A DNA stretch of 64,000 nucleotides, from positions 2,767,547 to 2,831,546 of the forward strand of contig NZ_JOJP01000001.1 of NCBI RefSeq assembly GCF_000710775.1, in the 5' to 3' direction. Source of the DNA: Endozoicomonas elysicola. GTDB lineage: Bacteria > Pseudomonadota > Gammaproteobacteria > Pseudomonadales > Endozoicomonadaceae. Made by a program: the position numbers and the translations under genes. The stretch's first letter is position 1; each line of letters begins with the position of its first letter. The notes below the pieces were generated by a model, which had not been told where the DNA came from, made no database searches, and worked only from the letters and a program-made list of their open reading frames with translations. Of this stretch, positions 8,593 to 17,012 are shown in pieces.

Positions 8593-10461
8593 ATGCCTTC
8601 AACTGCAGGGGATGTTGATCTGGATCAATTAGTCTTTGGCTCTGACCAGGAGCAGAAAAAAAGTCGTATCGGCTCTCTGAGGCAGAAAGCACTTCTGGTG
8701 ATATCAGGCATCTGTCTTCTTGCTCTGGTCAGTGTGGGTAGCTCTTTATGGTTTGCCCTGGTGACGGAGAGTGATGCGGCGGCGATCAATATCTCAGGTT
8801 CATTGCGCATGCAGTCCTGGCGACTGGCTGAACATGTCCTGATTCCTGAACTGACCAGTCCGGACACGCTGAACCGGTTACTGGATATCTATGACAACAG
8901 CATCAACAGCGAACCTCTGAGAAAATTACTGGATGACCGGAGCGATCTGGGTGAGGCCTATCGGTTGGTGGCCAGCCAATGGTTCTCAGAGATGAAACCA
9001 CTGCTGGCTGACCCTCAGGGCTACGAAGCCTTTGTTCATCAGGTGCCGGAGTTTGTTGATCATATTGATCGTATGGTGAACTCACTGCAGCTGCATACCG
9101 AGCAGAAACTCCAGCAACTGTTTTTAACGGCGTTGTTTGTGCTGGCAGGTATTCTCACCATGGCATTGATGACCATCCGGTTTATTAATCGCCATCTTCT
9201 AAAGCCAATGGATGACCTGGGCAATGCCGCAGGTCTTATTCGAAATGGTCAGTTCAGTGAACTTGGTCTGAATTATCAGTCCAGTAATGAAATAGGAAAC
9301 CTGACCCGGACCTTCCGTGTAATGGCCCTGGAACTCGGAAACCTGTATGGCCGATTGGAAGAAAAAGTAGAAGAGCAGACATACGCACTCGCCCAGTCCA
9401 ATCATGCCCTTGAGCTGTTGTACAAAGCGTCCAGAAATCTGGCAACCAATCCATACGATGAGCATCTGGTGGCTTCTCTGGTCAGAGAATGGCAGGAGTT
9501 ACTCAGGCTGGAGGATTGTTATCTGTGCCTTTCTGATACTGAAGACAGTAACCGTTTGCAGAGAATTGCCAGTGATCGCGAAAGGACCTGTGCCGGAGAG
9601 CATTGTGCGGACTGTCTGAATAAAACGATGGCAGGGGCATTGGATGAACCAAAATCATGGCAGTTTGTTCTGTTGTCCAGGCAGCACCGTTTTGGTTTTT
9701 TGAAAGTAACCGCTGGTTCATCCATTGAGCTGTCTGAAGAGAGTCAGCAGTGGCTGCAGACCTTTGCCGATATTATCGCGACCTCCATTGACCAGAACCG
9801 CTCCAGAATCCATGAGCGACGGATGTTGTTGATGGAGGAAAGGGCGGTGATCGCCAGAGAGCTCCATGATTCTCTGGCCCAGGCACTGTCTTATCAGAAA
9901 ATTCAGGTACTGCGCCTCAGGCGGCAACTGGAAAAGTCGGAAGCCCTCCCATCGGTTGTACCGATCCTTGATGAATTAAGGGAAGGCACGAACAATGCCT
10001 ATGCCCAGTTAAGGGAGTTGTTAAGAACCTTCAGGCTGACCCTGTCTGAGGGAGGCCTTGAACAGGCCCTGCAAAAGACGCTGGAAGAGTTCTCTCAGCG
10101 CTCACCGGACATTCATTTCCTGCTGGATTATCAACTGCGCTTTTCCAGCATCGGTGCCCATGACCAGATTCATGCCCTGCAGATTGTGCGGGAAGCGCTG
10201 ATGAACGTGGTAAAACATGCGAAAGCCAGTGAGGCCCGGGTCAGCTGTTTTATAACCGGTGGTGGGTTACTGGGCATTACCGTCACTGACGACGGTTGTG
10301 GTATTGAGGCCAAACCCTCAGCACACGGTCATTATGGCACAACCATTATGCGTGAACGCGCGGCCAGTATGGGTGGAACACTGGATACCAGGAGGTTATC
10401 GTCCGGGGGGACGGAAGTGTATCTGGAGTTCGGGCGATCTGAAGAGAGAACTTATGAGTGA
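8593..10461 (+). CDS. NarQ/NarX-type nitrate/nitrite sensor histidine kinase
   Basis: 622 aa from the ATG at 8593 (AAGAGG just upstream); in-frame starts at 8536 (GTG) and 8554 are possible. A first membrane span at about residues 33-57 is followed at once by a P-box-like nitrate-binding motif (DAAAINISGSLRMQSWRLAE). A second span, a HAMP region and a GAF-like central part with Cys-rich residues (CAGEHCADC) follow, as in NarX/NarQ. The kinase core has ERAVIARELHDSLAQ (HisKA_3, phospho-acceptor His about residue 425) and an ATPase with NVVKHAKA and DDGCGI. Its partner regulator overlaps its end, and the NarP-type site upstream supports a nitrate response. Confidence 0.9.
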   Translation: MPSTAGDVDLDQLVFGSDQEQKKSRIGSLRQKALLVISGICLLALVSVGSSLWFALVTESDAAAINISGSLRMQSWRLAEHVLIPELTSPDTLNRLLDIYDNSINSEPLRKLLDDRSDLGEAYRLVASQWFSEMKPLLADPQGYEAFVHQVPEFVDHIDRMVNSLQLHTEQKLQQLFLTALFVLAGILTMALMTIRFINRHLLKPMDDLGNAAGLIRNGQFSELGLNYQSSNEIGNLTRTFRVMALELGNLYGRLEEKVEEQTYALAQSNHALELLYKASRNLATNPYDEHLVASLVREWQELLRLEDCYLCLSDTEDSNRLQRIASDRERTCAGEHCADCLNKTMAGALDEPKSWQFVLLSRQHRFGFLKVTAGSSIELSEESQQWLQTFADIIATSIDQNRSRIHERRMLLMEERAVIARELHDSLAQALSYQKIQVLRLRRQLEKSEALPSVVPILDELREGTNNAYAQLRELLRTFRLTLSEGGLEQALQKTLEEFSQRSPDIHFLLDYQLRFSSIGAHDQIHALQIVREALMNVVKHAKASEARVSCFITGGGLLGITVTDDGCGIEAKPSAHGHYGTTIMRERAASMGGTLDTRRLSSGGTEVYLEFGRSEERTYE

Positions 10462-11113
10462 GCAAACCATCGATATTCTTCTGATTGATGACCACCCTTT
10501 ATTACGAAAGGGCCTGGCCCAGTTGATCAATGAAGAAGAGGGATTACATGTGATTGCTGAGGCTGGCAGTGGGGAAGCCGGGCTGGAAGCTGCGATCAAA
10601 CTGGAGCCAGACTTGATCCTGCTGGATCTGAATATGAAAGGTATGGATGGTCTGGAGACACTCAAGTCGATGAGAGCCGCTGACGTGGACAGTAAAGTGA
10701 TCGTTCTGACGGTTTCCGAGCATCGAGAGGATGTTGCCGCGATGTTCCGGGCCGGAGCCGATGGCTATCTGTTGAAAGATATGGAGCCGGAGGATTTACT
10801 GCTTCGAATTGGTGACGCTGCTCGTGGCAAACTGGTAGTGGATGACAGACTGACAGAAGTATTAGCGTCGTTGCTCAGGCCGGAACAGGAGCAGGAAGAC
10901 CGGCTGGAGCTGCTTACGTCCAAGGAAAGGGAAGTTCTTCATCTGATCGCTGAAGGTCTGGCCAATAAAATGATTGGGCGGAAACTGTCGATCAGTGAGG
11001 GAACGGTCAAAGTGCATGTAAAACGGCTGTTGAAAAAGCTGGGTGTCCGCTCCCGGGTTGAAGCGGCGGTGTGGGTGTTAAAAAACAATACGGTAACGGA
11101 TGTTGATTTATAA
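10454..11113 (+). CDS. NarL/NarP-family response regulator
   Basis: 219 aa. Receiver domain: acidic pair in IDDHP (11-15), phospho-acceptor Asp58 in LILLDLN, and conserved Lys in LLKDM. A LuxR-type DNA-binding domain follows (LTSKEREVLHLIAEGLANK ... SEGTVKVHVKRLLKKL). The ATG at 10454 overlaps the kinase stop by 8 bases and has GAGAGAA just upstream. Together with the kinase and the 7-2-7 heptamer pair, it is the likely nitrate-responsive activator of nap. Its stop codon overlaps the convergent TetR gene by 6 bases. NarP and NarL cannot be told apart with certainty by eye. Confidence 0.9.
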   Translation: MSEQTIDILLIDDHPLLRKGLAQLINEEEGLHVIAEAGSGEAGLEAAIKLEPDLILLDLNMKGMDGLETLKSMRAADVDSKVIVLTVSEHREDVAAMFRAGADGYLLKDMEPEDLLLRIGDAARGKLVVDDRLTEVLASLLRPEQEQEDRLELLTSKEREVLHLIAEGLANKMIGRKLSISEGTVKVHVKRLLKKLGVRSRVEAAVWVLKNNTVTDVDL

Positions 11114-11743
11114 GCCAGAGGCTGGAGTTGTTGCTGAGTACTTTGTGTTCGACATGCCCAGTGTCAGCTGAATATCATTGATCACCAGCTCATCGATGCT
11201 CTGAAGGTTGAGACTGCTATCACCCAGGTAGGAATAACTGGACAGTGTGAAGCTGGTAGCCAGTAACTTCCATGCACACTGTCGACTATCCAGTACGGGG
11301 TGAAACAAGCCGGTTGCTTTACCCTCGTTAATCACACCTTCAACCAGGTCAGTCAGGCTGACCATGGACTCACAGTAGACGGTTTTCAACTTTTCATTGC
11401 GCCACATTTCATCAGCGGCACTGAGCCACACCCGGTTTTCAAACTCCCGGTCAGGGAAGTTTGATGGCAACAACATCTCTAGCAGGGCTTCGTAGGGGGG
11501 TAATCCCTTAATCGCCTCCAGGTCGCAGTCAACGGAAGATGATACCGCATAACGGATTACCTCCGTTTTCAACTCATCCAGAGACGAAAAATGATGGTGT
11601 ATGGTGCCCGTAGCGGCCCCCATTTCTGCGGCTACCTTGCGCGCGGTTATGCCGGCAAAGCCAAAGGAAACCACCAGGGAAAGGGTGGCTTCCAGAATGG
11701 CTTTGCGCTTTTCATCTTTTGGCAGGTAACTCATTAACCGCAT
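11108..11743 (-). CDS. TetR-family transcriptional repressor
   Basis: 211 aa from the ATG at 11743 (11734 is an alternative). The N-terminal HTH reads KAILEATLSLVVSFGFAGIT, then ARKVAAEMGAATGTIHHHF, a clear TetR recognition helix. The C-terminal domain resembles BetI-like ligand-binding regions. The gene diverges from the MATE exporter gene, and the region between holds two palindromes (11784-11816) that are likely operators, so it probably represses both itself and the exporter. The ligand is unknown. Confidence 0.87.
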   Translation of the reverse strand: MRLMSYLPKDEKRKAILEATLSLVVSFGFAGITARKVAAEMGAATGTIHHHFSSLDELKTEVIRYAVSSSVDCDLEAIKGLPPYEALLEMLLPSNFPDREFENRVWLSAADEMWRNEKLKTVYCESMVSLTDLVEGVINEGKATGLFHPVLDSRQCAWKLLATSFTLSSYSYLGDSSLNLQSIDELVINDIQLTLGMSNTKYSATTPASGL

Positions 11744-11783
11744 CTGTCCGATATAAGTACTGGTTGACTTAGCATAAAAACAA

Positions 11784-11816
11784 ATTGAACATATGTCCAA
11801 TTTGAACGTTTGTTCA
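11784..11816. promoter_or_regulatory. Two adjacent palindromes, probable TetR operators
   Basis: ATTGAACATATGTCCAAT (11784-11801) is an 18-bp palindrome with one mismatched pair. TGAAC-GTTT-GTTCA (11803-11816) follows directly. Both contain the half-site TGAAC or a near match. They lie between the divergent TetR and MATE genes, 41-83 bases before either start. Confidence 0.7.
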
Positions 11817-11886
11817 TATTAATCAATCAAAGGAATAAAATATTGCTGGCAAAGGGGGGACCTACTGCCGCAATAAGGAAACGCTT

Positions 11887-13287
11887 ATGTCAGTTCACAC
11901 TACTGATGACAAGATGACCTCCGGCAGTACCACGGTGGATTTCTTCCGCTTTGTTGTACCATCCATACTGGGTCTGGTGGCACTGTCTTCAGCGGGTATT
12001 GTCGATGGTATCTTTGTCGGTAATTACGTGGGGGCAACCGCCCTGGCTGCGGTTAACCTGGTGGTACCACTCTACTCGGTGTTCTTTGGCCTCTGTGTCA
12101 TGATGCTGGTCGGTGGTGCTGTGGTTGCCGGTAAAGCCCTGGGTGCCGGAGATACACGCAAGGCGTCCAACATTTTTACCAAATCCCTGACGGTGATTGT
12201 GATTTTCGCACTCATCGTAGCCAGCCTGGCATTCTTGTTTGCCGGTAATATTGCAGCTTTTGTCGGAGCAGAAGGTGAAGCACTGCCCTTGACCACGGAA
12301 TATATCCGTATCATCTCTCCCTTTATGTTCTTCATGGGATTGGCCTATACCTTATCGTATTTTTCCCGGGTGGATGATGCACCCAACTATGCGTTAGCTG
12401 GGCTGGTACTGACCGCGTTAACGAATATTGCACTGGATGCGTTGTTTATCAAAGTGTGGGGCTGGGGTGTCAGTGGTGCCGCATTTGCCAGTGGTATCGC
12501 TTATACGGTGGGTACGGCGTTCCTGGTTATACGCTTCTTTGGCAAACAGGCCCGAATCCGGTTGATTAAACCCTATGGTTCCTGGTTTGAACTGTTCCGG
12601 GCCGCCTACAACGGTTTTTCCGAGTTCATTAATGAGATGTCCGGTGGACTGGTCATGTTCGTTATTAACTGGATTCTGATGATCGAAGCAGGCACTACCG
12701 GCGTTGCAGCCTTTACCATTGTCAACTATATCCTGTGGCTCAGTATCATGGTGGCATACGGTACTGCAGAAGCCTTGGGGCCGCTTGTCAGTGTCAACTT
12801 TGGAGCCAGAAAGCCGGAGCGTATAGCCAGCTTTATGAAACTGGGTGTTGGTCTTGCCATTATGGTCGGTATTACCTTTGCGACGGTTCTGCTGGTGTAT
12901 CCTGAGGAGCTGGCCAGTGTCTTTATCCGGAGTGACGAAGTTGCCACACTGGCTCTGACTATGTCGATTATTGCTGTGATCTGGCCTGCATTTCTGTTTA
13001 ATGGTATCAATATTACCCTGTCAGGCTATTTTACCGGTATGCATGCGGCTACCCAGTCGGCACTGATTGCAATGAGTCGCTCTCTGGTTCTGCCACTGGT
13101 ATTGATCATTCTGTTCTGGAAAACCCTGGGGCTTGAAGGGGCGTTTCTTGCTCTGCCAGTGGCAGAAATACTGACATTTGCTCTCAGTGTTACCCTGTTT
13201 TACCGGGCAACACCGAAAATGATGGTGAGTAAGGATGTAGCGGCAGGGAATAATGAAATAGACAGTCTGGGCGGTGTTCACAATTAG
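11887..13287 (+). CDS. MATE-family multidrug/cation exporter
   Basis: 466 aa with about 12 hydrophobic segments in two similar halves, the size and layout of MATE antiporters, which expel cationic or polyaromatic compounds using Na+ or H+ gradients. Typical segments include GIVDGIFVGNYVGATALAAV in the first helices and FSEFINEMSGGLVMFVINW at the start of the second half. AAGGAAA lies about 7 bases before the ATG. The TetR repressor gene diverges upstream. The substrate is not predictable. Confidence 0.9.
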   Translation: MSVHTTDDKMTSGSTTVDFFRFVVPSILGLVALSSAGIVDGIFVGNYVGATALAAVNLVVPLYSVFFGLCVMMLVGGAVVAGKALGAGDTRKASNIFTKSLTVIVIFALIVASLAFLFAGNIAAFVGAEGEALPLTTEYIRIISPFMFFMGLAYTLSYFSRVDDAPNYALAGLVLTALTNIALDALFIKVWGWGVSGAAFASGIAYTVGTAFLVIRFFGKQARIRLIKPYGSWFELFRAAYNGFSEFINEMSGGLVMFVINWILMIEAGTTGVAAFTIVNYILWLSIMVAYGTAEALGPLVSVNFGARKPERIASFMKLGVGLAIMVGITFATVLLVYPEELASVFIRSDEVATLALTMSIIAVIWPAFLFNGINITLSGYFTGMHAATQSALIAMSRSLVLPLVLIILFWKTLGLEGAFLALPVAEILTFALSVTLFYRATPKMMVSKDVAAGNNEIDSLGGVHN

Positions 13288-13300
13288 AGTTGTGAACACC
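13273..13300 (+). terminator. Hairpin overlapping the MATE stop codon
   Basis: GGTGTTCACAA / TTGTGAACACC, 11 perfect base pairs with a 6-base loop that contains the end of the stop codon. No long T-run follows (TTATGG), so termination is likely but not certain. It lies between convergent genes. Confidence 0.6.
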
Positions 13301-13327
13301 TTATGGTGACCGTCCGACTCAAAGCCT

Positions 13328-14110
13328 TCAGGGGGCTAATTGCCCGCCATTTACATCCAGAATCTGGCCGGTGATATAACCACTGCAGGCATGAGAGGCA
13401 AAGAAGGCGTAGGAGGGGGCAACCTCTTCAATGCGTCCGAAACGACCCATGGCTATGGATCCGGCAATCTTTTCTTTCAGTTCATCACTTTTGCCATCAT
13501 GAAAGGCGGTGTTGATGGTGCCCGGTGAGACAATATTGAAGCGGATATGGTCTTTGGTGAATTCCTTGACCCAGTTACGATGAATGTCGTGTAACCACGC
13601 TTTGGAGGCAGCATAAATACCGGCACCCACACCACCGCCTTCTCTTCCTGCGATGGAGCCTGTGCTGATCACACAGGTGGTTTCCCCTGACTCAACCGCC
13701 GATTGACGCAGGTGCGGTATGGCGTATTTGGTGACCATCAGAACCGAGCGGGCATTCAGGTCCATCACCCGGTCGTAAAAGTCATCGGTAATGTCTTCCA
13801 GGTTATTGCGGCCACCAAGGCCACCGGCGTTGTTAATAAGAATGTCCAGCCCGCCGTAATGGGCGACAAATTCCCCAATCAGCTTTTCACATTCCGGCGT
13901 CTGGGTCAGATTAGCCTGAATAAAAATGGTCTCGCCACCCAGGCTATTCAGCTCTTCAACAAGGGCGTCAATCTGTTGATCTTTCCGGGAGCCGTTGATG
14001 GCGACTTTTGCACCGCACCTGGCAAAGGTTCTGGCAACCGCCAGCCCAATGCCCGCGGTTGAGCCAGTAACCAATACCCGTTTATCTTTTAAATCGTTGA
14101 ACATCATCAT
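13328..14110 (-). CDS. SDR-family NAD(P)-dependent dehydrogenase
   Basis: 260 aa, classical short-chain dehydrogenase. Cofactor motif TGSTAGIG near residues 15-22, NNAGG near residue 92, catalytic Ser in STGSIAG and the catalytic pair YAASK. It ends with the usual GQILDVNGG. Starts at 14110, 14107 and 14104 are all ATG. It lies last in the minus-strand run tctC-tctB-tctA-RraA-like-SDR, so it probably oxidises or reduces a hydroxy/keto acid taken up by the Tct importer. The exact substrate is unknown. Confidence 0.87.
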   Translation of the reverse strand: MMMFNDLKDKRVLVTGSTAGIGLAVARTFARCGAKVAINGSRKDQQIDALVEELNSLGGETIFIQANLTQTPECEKLIGEFVAHYGGLDILINNAGGLGGRNNLEDITDDFYDRVMDLNARSVLMVTKYAIPHLRQSAVESGETTCVISTGSIAGREGGGVGAGIYAASKAWLHDIHRNWVKEFTKDHIRFNIVSPGTINTAFHDGKSDELKEKIAGSIAMGRFGRIEEVAPSYAFFASHACSGYITGQILDVNGGQLAP

Positions 14111-14156
14111 TCACAGTCAGTAACGTGTTGAATAAGTGGTACAGCATGCTGGTGGG

Positions 14157-14855
14157 TTACATCACACCAAACGTTGTGTAAGCCTCAACCGTGGACATGC
14201 CTTCTTTCAGCGCATTCAGCACACGCTTTTCAGCACGGGCTTTTTCAAAGGCGCCCATAAAGACTTTTTCTTCGATCGCTTTGGGAATAATCACGGTGCC
14301 GTCAATATCGGCAAAGACGATATCGCCCGGGTTGACGCGAACGGCACCAAATAGAATGGGAACACCGTAATCCATGACTTTACCTCGGACTTTCTGATCC
14401 TGGGCGTAGCTGCCCATGGAGGCGATGGGGAAGCCCAGTGCGTTGATTTCCCTGATATCACGGCAGTAGCCGTTGACCACGGCACCGGCTGCCTGAAGGT
14501 ATTTGGCCCGGGTGCTCATCAACCCCCCCCAGAGCGCATAGGTTGGCGATGAGCCGGAGCAGATGTACACCTCATTCTTTTTGAGTGAGTCCAGCGCTTC
14601 GAACATCAAGCCAAAATCTTTGGCGGTTACCGGATTGTTGACTGATGAATCGGCTGGCACCTGCACCACATCCGTTTCCAGAACGGTCATGGCTCGGCCA
14701 ATAATGATGTGCTTCTCGTTCTGTACTTTGATTTCGGGGGGTAAAAACTGTGTCGTGTACCCCAGGTCGTCCATGATGTCGCCAACCAGTGCGGTAAACA
14801 GTTCGGTCCGCGCCATCTGGAACAGCTGGTCATCGTCTTGCCAATAAGCGTGCAT
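14157..14855 (-). CDS. RraA-family protein, probable 4-hydroxy-4-methyl-2-oxoglutarate-type aldolase
   Basis: 232 aa. Carries the family's metal and oxyanion signature AAGAVVNGYCRDI and the substrate-loop motif ADIDGTVIIP. Proteins of this fold are either divalent-metal class II aldolases/decarboxylases that split C-C bonds in 4-hydroxy-2-oxo acids, or the RNase E inhibitor RraA. The genes next to it (carboxylate importer and dehydrogenase) favour the aldolase role. It lies between tctA and the SDR gene on the same strand. Confidence 0.82.
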   Translation of the reverse strand: MHAYWQDDDQLFQMARTELFTALVGDIMDDLGYTTQFLPPEIKVQNEKHIIIGRAMTVLETDVVQVPADSSVNNPVTAKDFGLMFEALDSLKKNEVYICSGSSPTYALWGGLMSTRAKYLQAAGAVVNGYCRDIREINALGFPIASMGSYAQDQKVRGKVMDYGVPILFGAVRVNPGDIVFADIDGTVIIPKAIEEKVFMGAFEKARAEKRVLNALKEGMSTVEAYTTFGVM

Positions 14856-14892
14856 GGTGCATTGCCTGTCAGTGAATAGAAATCAATGGAGA

Positions 14893-14917
14893 AGCCTGCA
14901 CCGGTTGGGTGCAGGCT
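14893..14917 (-). terminator. Hairpin after tctA
   Basis: AGCCTGCACC / GGTGCAGGCT with a 5-base loop in the 68-bp gap after tctA. On the minus strand a moderately T-rich stretch follows. It may end most tct transcripts or only stabilise their 3' end, because the RraA-like and SDR genes continue in the same direction. Confidence 0.5.
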
Positions 14918-14923
14918 GTTGTA

Positions 14924-16426
14924 TCAGACGGCCAGCTGAGGGCTGGTGTTGGATTGAATCCTGCGCTTAATCCGCCAGGTGCTGTACAACGATAGGGCTG
15001 AAAGCAGTACGAAGATCAGGACAATGGGGCGGTCATAGAGGAAGCTCCAGGATCCTTCGTACATCATCAGGGATTTTCTCAGGTTGGTTTCTGCCATGGG
15101 CCCAAGAATGACAGCCAGTACAATGGGCGACAGAGGTATTTCAATTTTGGTCAGCAGATAACCCAGTAAGCCAAAGGTGAGGGCCACGGCCACATCGAAC
15201 ATGCTGTTGTTCATGGAGTAGGCACCAACCACGGAGAGCAGGGCGATCATCGGGATGATCAGTGCCTTTGGAATCTCCACGATCCGACAGAAAATTTTAA
15301 TCCCGGCCAGGCCGACAATCAGCATCAGGATGTTGGCAACCAGCATGGAGCTGAACAGACCGTAGACAATATCCGGGCTGTTCTGGAACAGCATGGGGCC
15401 AGGCGCGATGCCCTGGATGGTTAATGCGCCGAGCAGAATCGCGGCGACGGCATCACCGGGTACGCCAAGCGTGAGCAGGGGCACCAGTGCGCCGCCGGTA
15501 ACGCCGTTGTTGCCGGACTCGGCAGCCGCGATACCTTCCAGGGCACCTTTACCGAAGTTTTCCGGATTCTTGCTGCTGCGACGGGCTTCGTTATAGCAGA
15601 CAAAGGCCGCAATATCGGCGCCAGCACCGGGGACTGCTCCAATACAGGTACCCATCAGGCTGCTTTTCAGCGCAGAAGGGAAGAATTTTCGAAACTCTGG
15701 ATAGCTGAACAGCTTATGGCTGAAGGTCAGTGCTTTTTGACTCGCTTCTTTAACGATCTGCTCGGACTGGAGCAGACACTCTGAAATCGCGAAGAGACCA
15801 ATCAGCACCGGAATAATCGATAGGCCATTGTAGAGTTCCATGATGCCGAAGGTATAACGTGGCGTACTGGTGATAGGGTCCAGACCAATGCAGGCGATGG
15901 CCAGACCAATGAAACCACTGATCAGACCTTTGACCAGACTTTTCGATGAGATGCTGCCGATAATGGTCAGACCGAATACGGCCAGCATAAAGTATTCCGG
16001 GGCACTGAATTTCAGGGCAAATCCCGCCAGCATCGGGGAAAGCGTGATCAACATGATGGTACTGATCAAGCCTCCCATAAATGAACAGACGACCGAGATA
16101 CTTAATGCTTTGGCGGCATGCCCTTGTTGCACCAGTTGGTGCCCATCCAGAACGGTCGCAGCGGATGCCGGTGTGCCCGGCGTCCGCAGCAGGATTGCCG
16201 GAATGGAACCGCCATAAATTGCTCCGACGTAGACGCCGATCAACATGGCCAGCGAGGCATTAGGACCCATGCCGAAGGTGAAGGGCAGCATAATGGCAAC
16301 GCCCATGGTGGCCGTCAGCCCAGGGAGTGAGCCGATAATGATGCCGCCCGTGACACCGGCCAGCAACAGCAGGAAAATGCTGGGCTGTAACGTGCTCTGT
16401 AATCCCTGAAGTAAAAGTTCAAACAT
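14924..16426 (-). CDS. TctA-type large membrane subunit of a tripartite tricarboxylate transporter
   Basis: 500 aa, about 10-12 membrane spans. The N-terminal loop GSLPGLTATMGVAIMLP is the TctA signature and recurs in variant form near residue 255 (GAVPGAGADIAAFV), reflecting the family's internal duplication. Works with TctB and a periplasmic TctC binding protein to import carboxylates with cations. The three genes lie in the order C-B-A on the minus strand. The substrate is not predictable from TctA. Confidence 0.93.
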   Translation of the reverse strand: MFELLLQGLQSTLQPSIFLLLLAGVTGGIIIGSLPGLTATMGVAIMLPFTFGMGPNASLAMLIGVYVGAIYGGSIPAILLRTPGTPASAATVLDGHQLVQQGHAAKALSISVVCSFMGGLISTIMLITLSPMLAGFALKFSAPEYFMLAVFGLTIIGSISSKSLVKGLISGFIGLAIACIGLDPITSTPRYTFGIMELYNGLSIIPVLIGLFAISECLLQSEQIVKEASQKALTFSHKLFSYPEFRKFFPSALKSSLMGTCIGAVPGAGADIAAFVCYNEARRSSKNPENFGKGALEGIAAAESGNNGVTGGALVPLLTLGVPGDAVAAILLGALTIQGIAPGPMLFQNSPDIVYGLFSSMLVANILMLIVGLAGIKIFCRIVEIPKALIIPMIALLSVVGAYSMNNSMFDVAVALTFGLLGYLLTKIEIPLSPIVLAVILGPMAETNLRKSLMMYEGSWSFLYDRPIVLIFVLLSALSLYSTWRIKRRIQSNTSPQLAV

Positions 16427-16437
16427 AAATCACGTCC

Positions 16438-16905
16438 CTATTGAAACAGCAGGCCTGATGGCAGAAATACGAGAAAGATGTCAGCAAACACAACGTTCAG
16501 ACCATAGGAAAAAATCGGGGCAGCCAGATACCAGAGCCAGTTTCTGACCCCTAACATAAAGAGAATGAGCGCAAAGCAGAGGATGGTGGCTGCCAGGTAG
16601 CCAATCAGGTACATGGCAACGGCGTATCCGGCCAGAATGGAAAACATCCATACGGGGCGCCACGGAAATGATTTGCTGGCTTTCCGACTGAACAGTTTGT
16701 TCTGCTTAAGATCAAATACAACCTGAGTCGCAATTAACACAATCAGCGCAGCAGAAATCAATGACGGGTAAAAGCCAGGCCCCAGCGTATGGTTACCAAT
16801 GGAGGGTACCGGAAATGTCGTTGCCAGGTAAAAGAAAGACAATGCAAAAATAAAAAGAAAAGAGTACAGCACAATGGTCAGCTGTGGACCTTTGAACTTT
16901 TCCAT
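16438..16905 (-). CDS. TctB-type small membrane subunit
   Basis: 155 aa with four predicted membrane spans, the size and layout of TctB. A TLGPGFYP-type motif after the first span is a family hallmark (HTLGPGFYPSLIS). It follows tctC after a 107-bp gap that holds a strong stem-loop, and precedes tctA by 11 bp. Confidence 0.88.
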   Translation of the reverse strand: MEKFKGPQLTIVLYSFLFIFALSFFYLATTFPVPSIGNHTLGPGFYPSLISAALIVLIATQVVFDLKQNKLFSRKASKSFPWRPVWMFSILAGYAVAMYLIGYLAATILCFALILFMLGVRNWLWYLAAPIFSYGLNVVFADIFLVFLPSGLLFQ

Positions 16906-16943
16906 AGCGGATTCATCTTAAACAAATAAAGGGGGAGGGAACT

Positions 16944-17003
16944 GCCTGTTTAAATCGCTGGAAATAATGGATTCATTTGGCCAGCTATTTGATTTAAACA
17001 GGC
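16944..17003 (-). repeat. Stem-loop between tctC and tctB
   Basis: GCCTGTTTAAATC (16944-16956) and its exact reverse complement (16991-17003); the stem continues imperfectly inward (GCTGG / CCAGC). Such intercistronic stems often stabilise the upstream message or stop part of the transcripts. That would let the binding protein be made in excess over the membrane subunits. Confidence 0.7.
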
Positions 17004-17012
17004 GTTCAGTGT

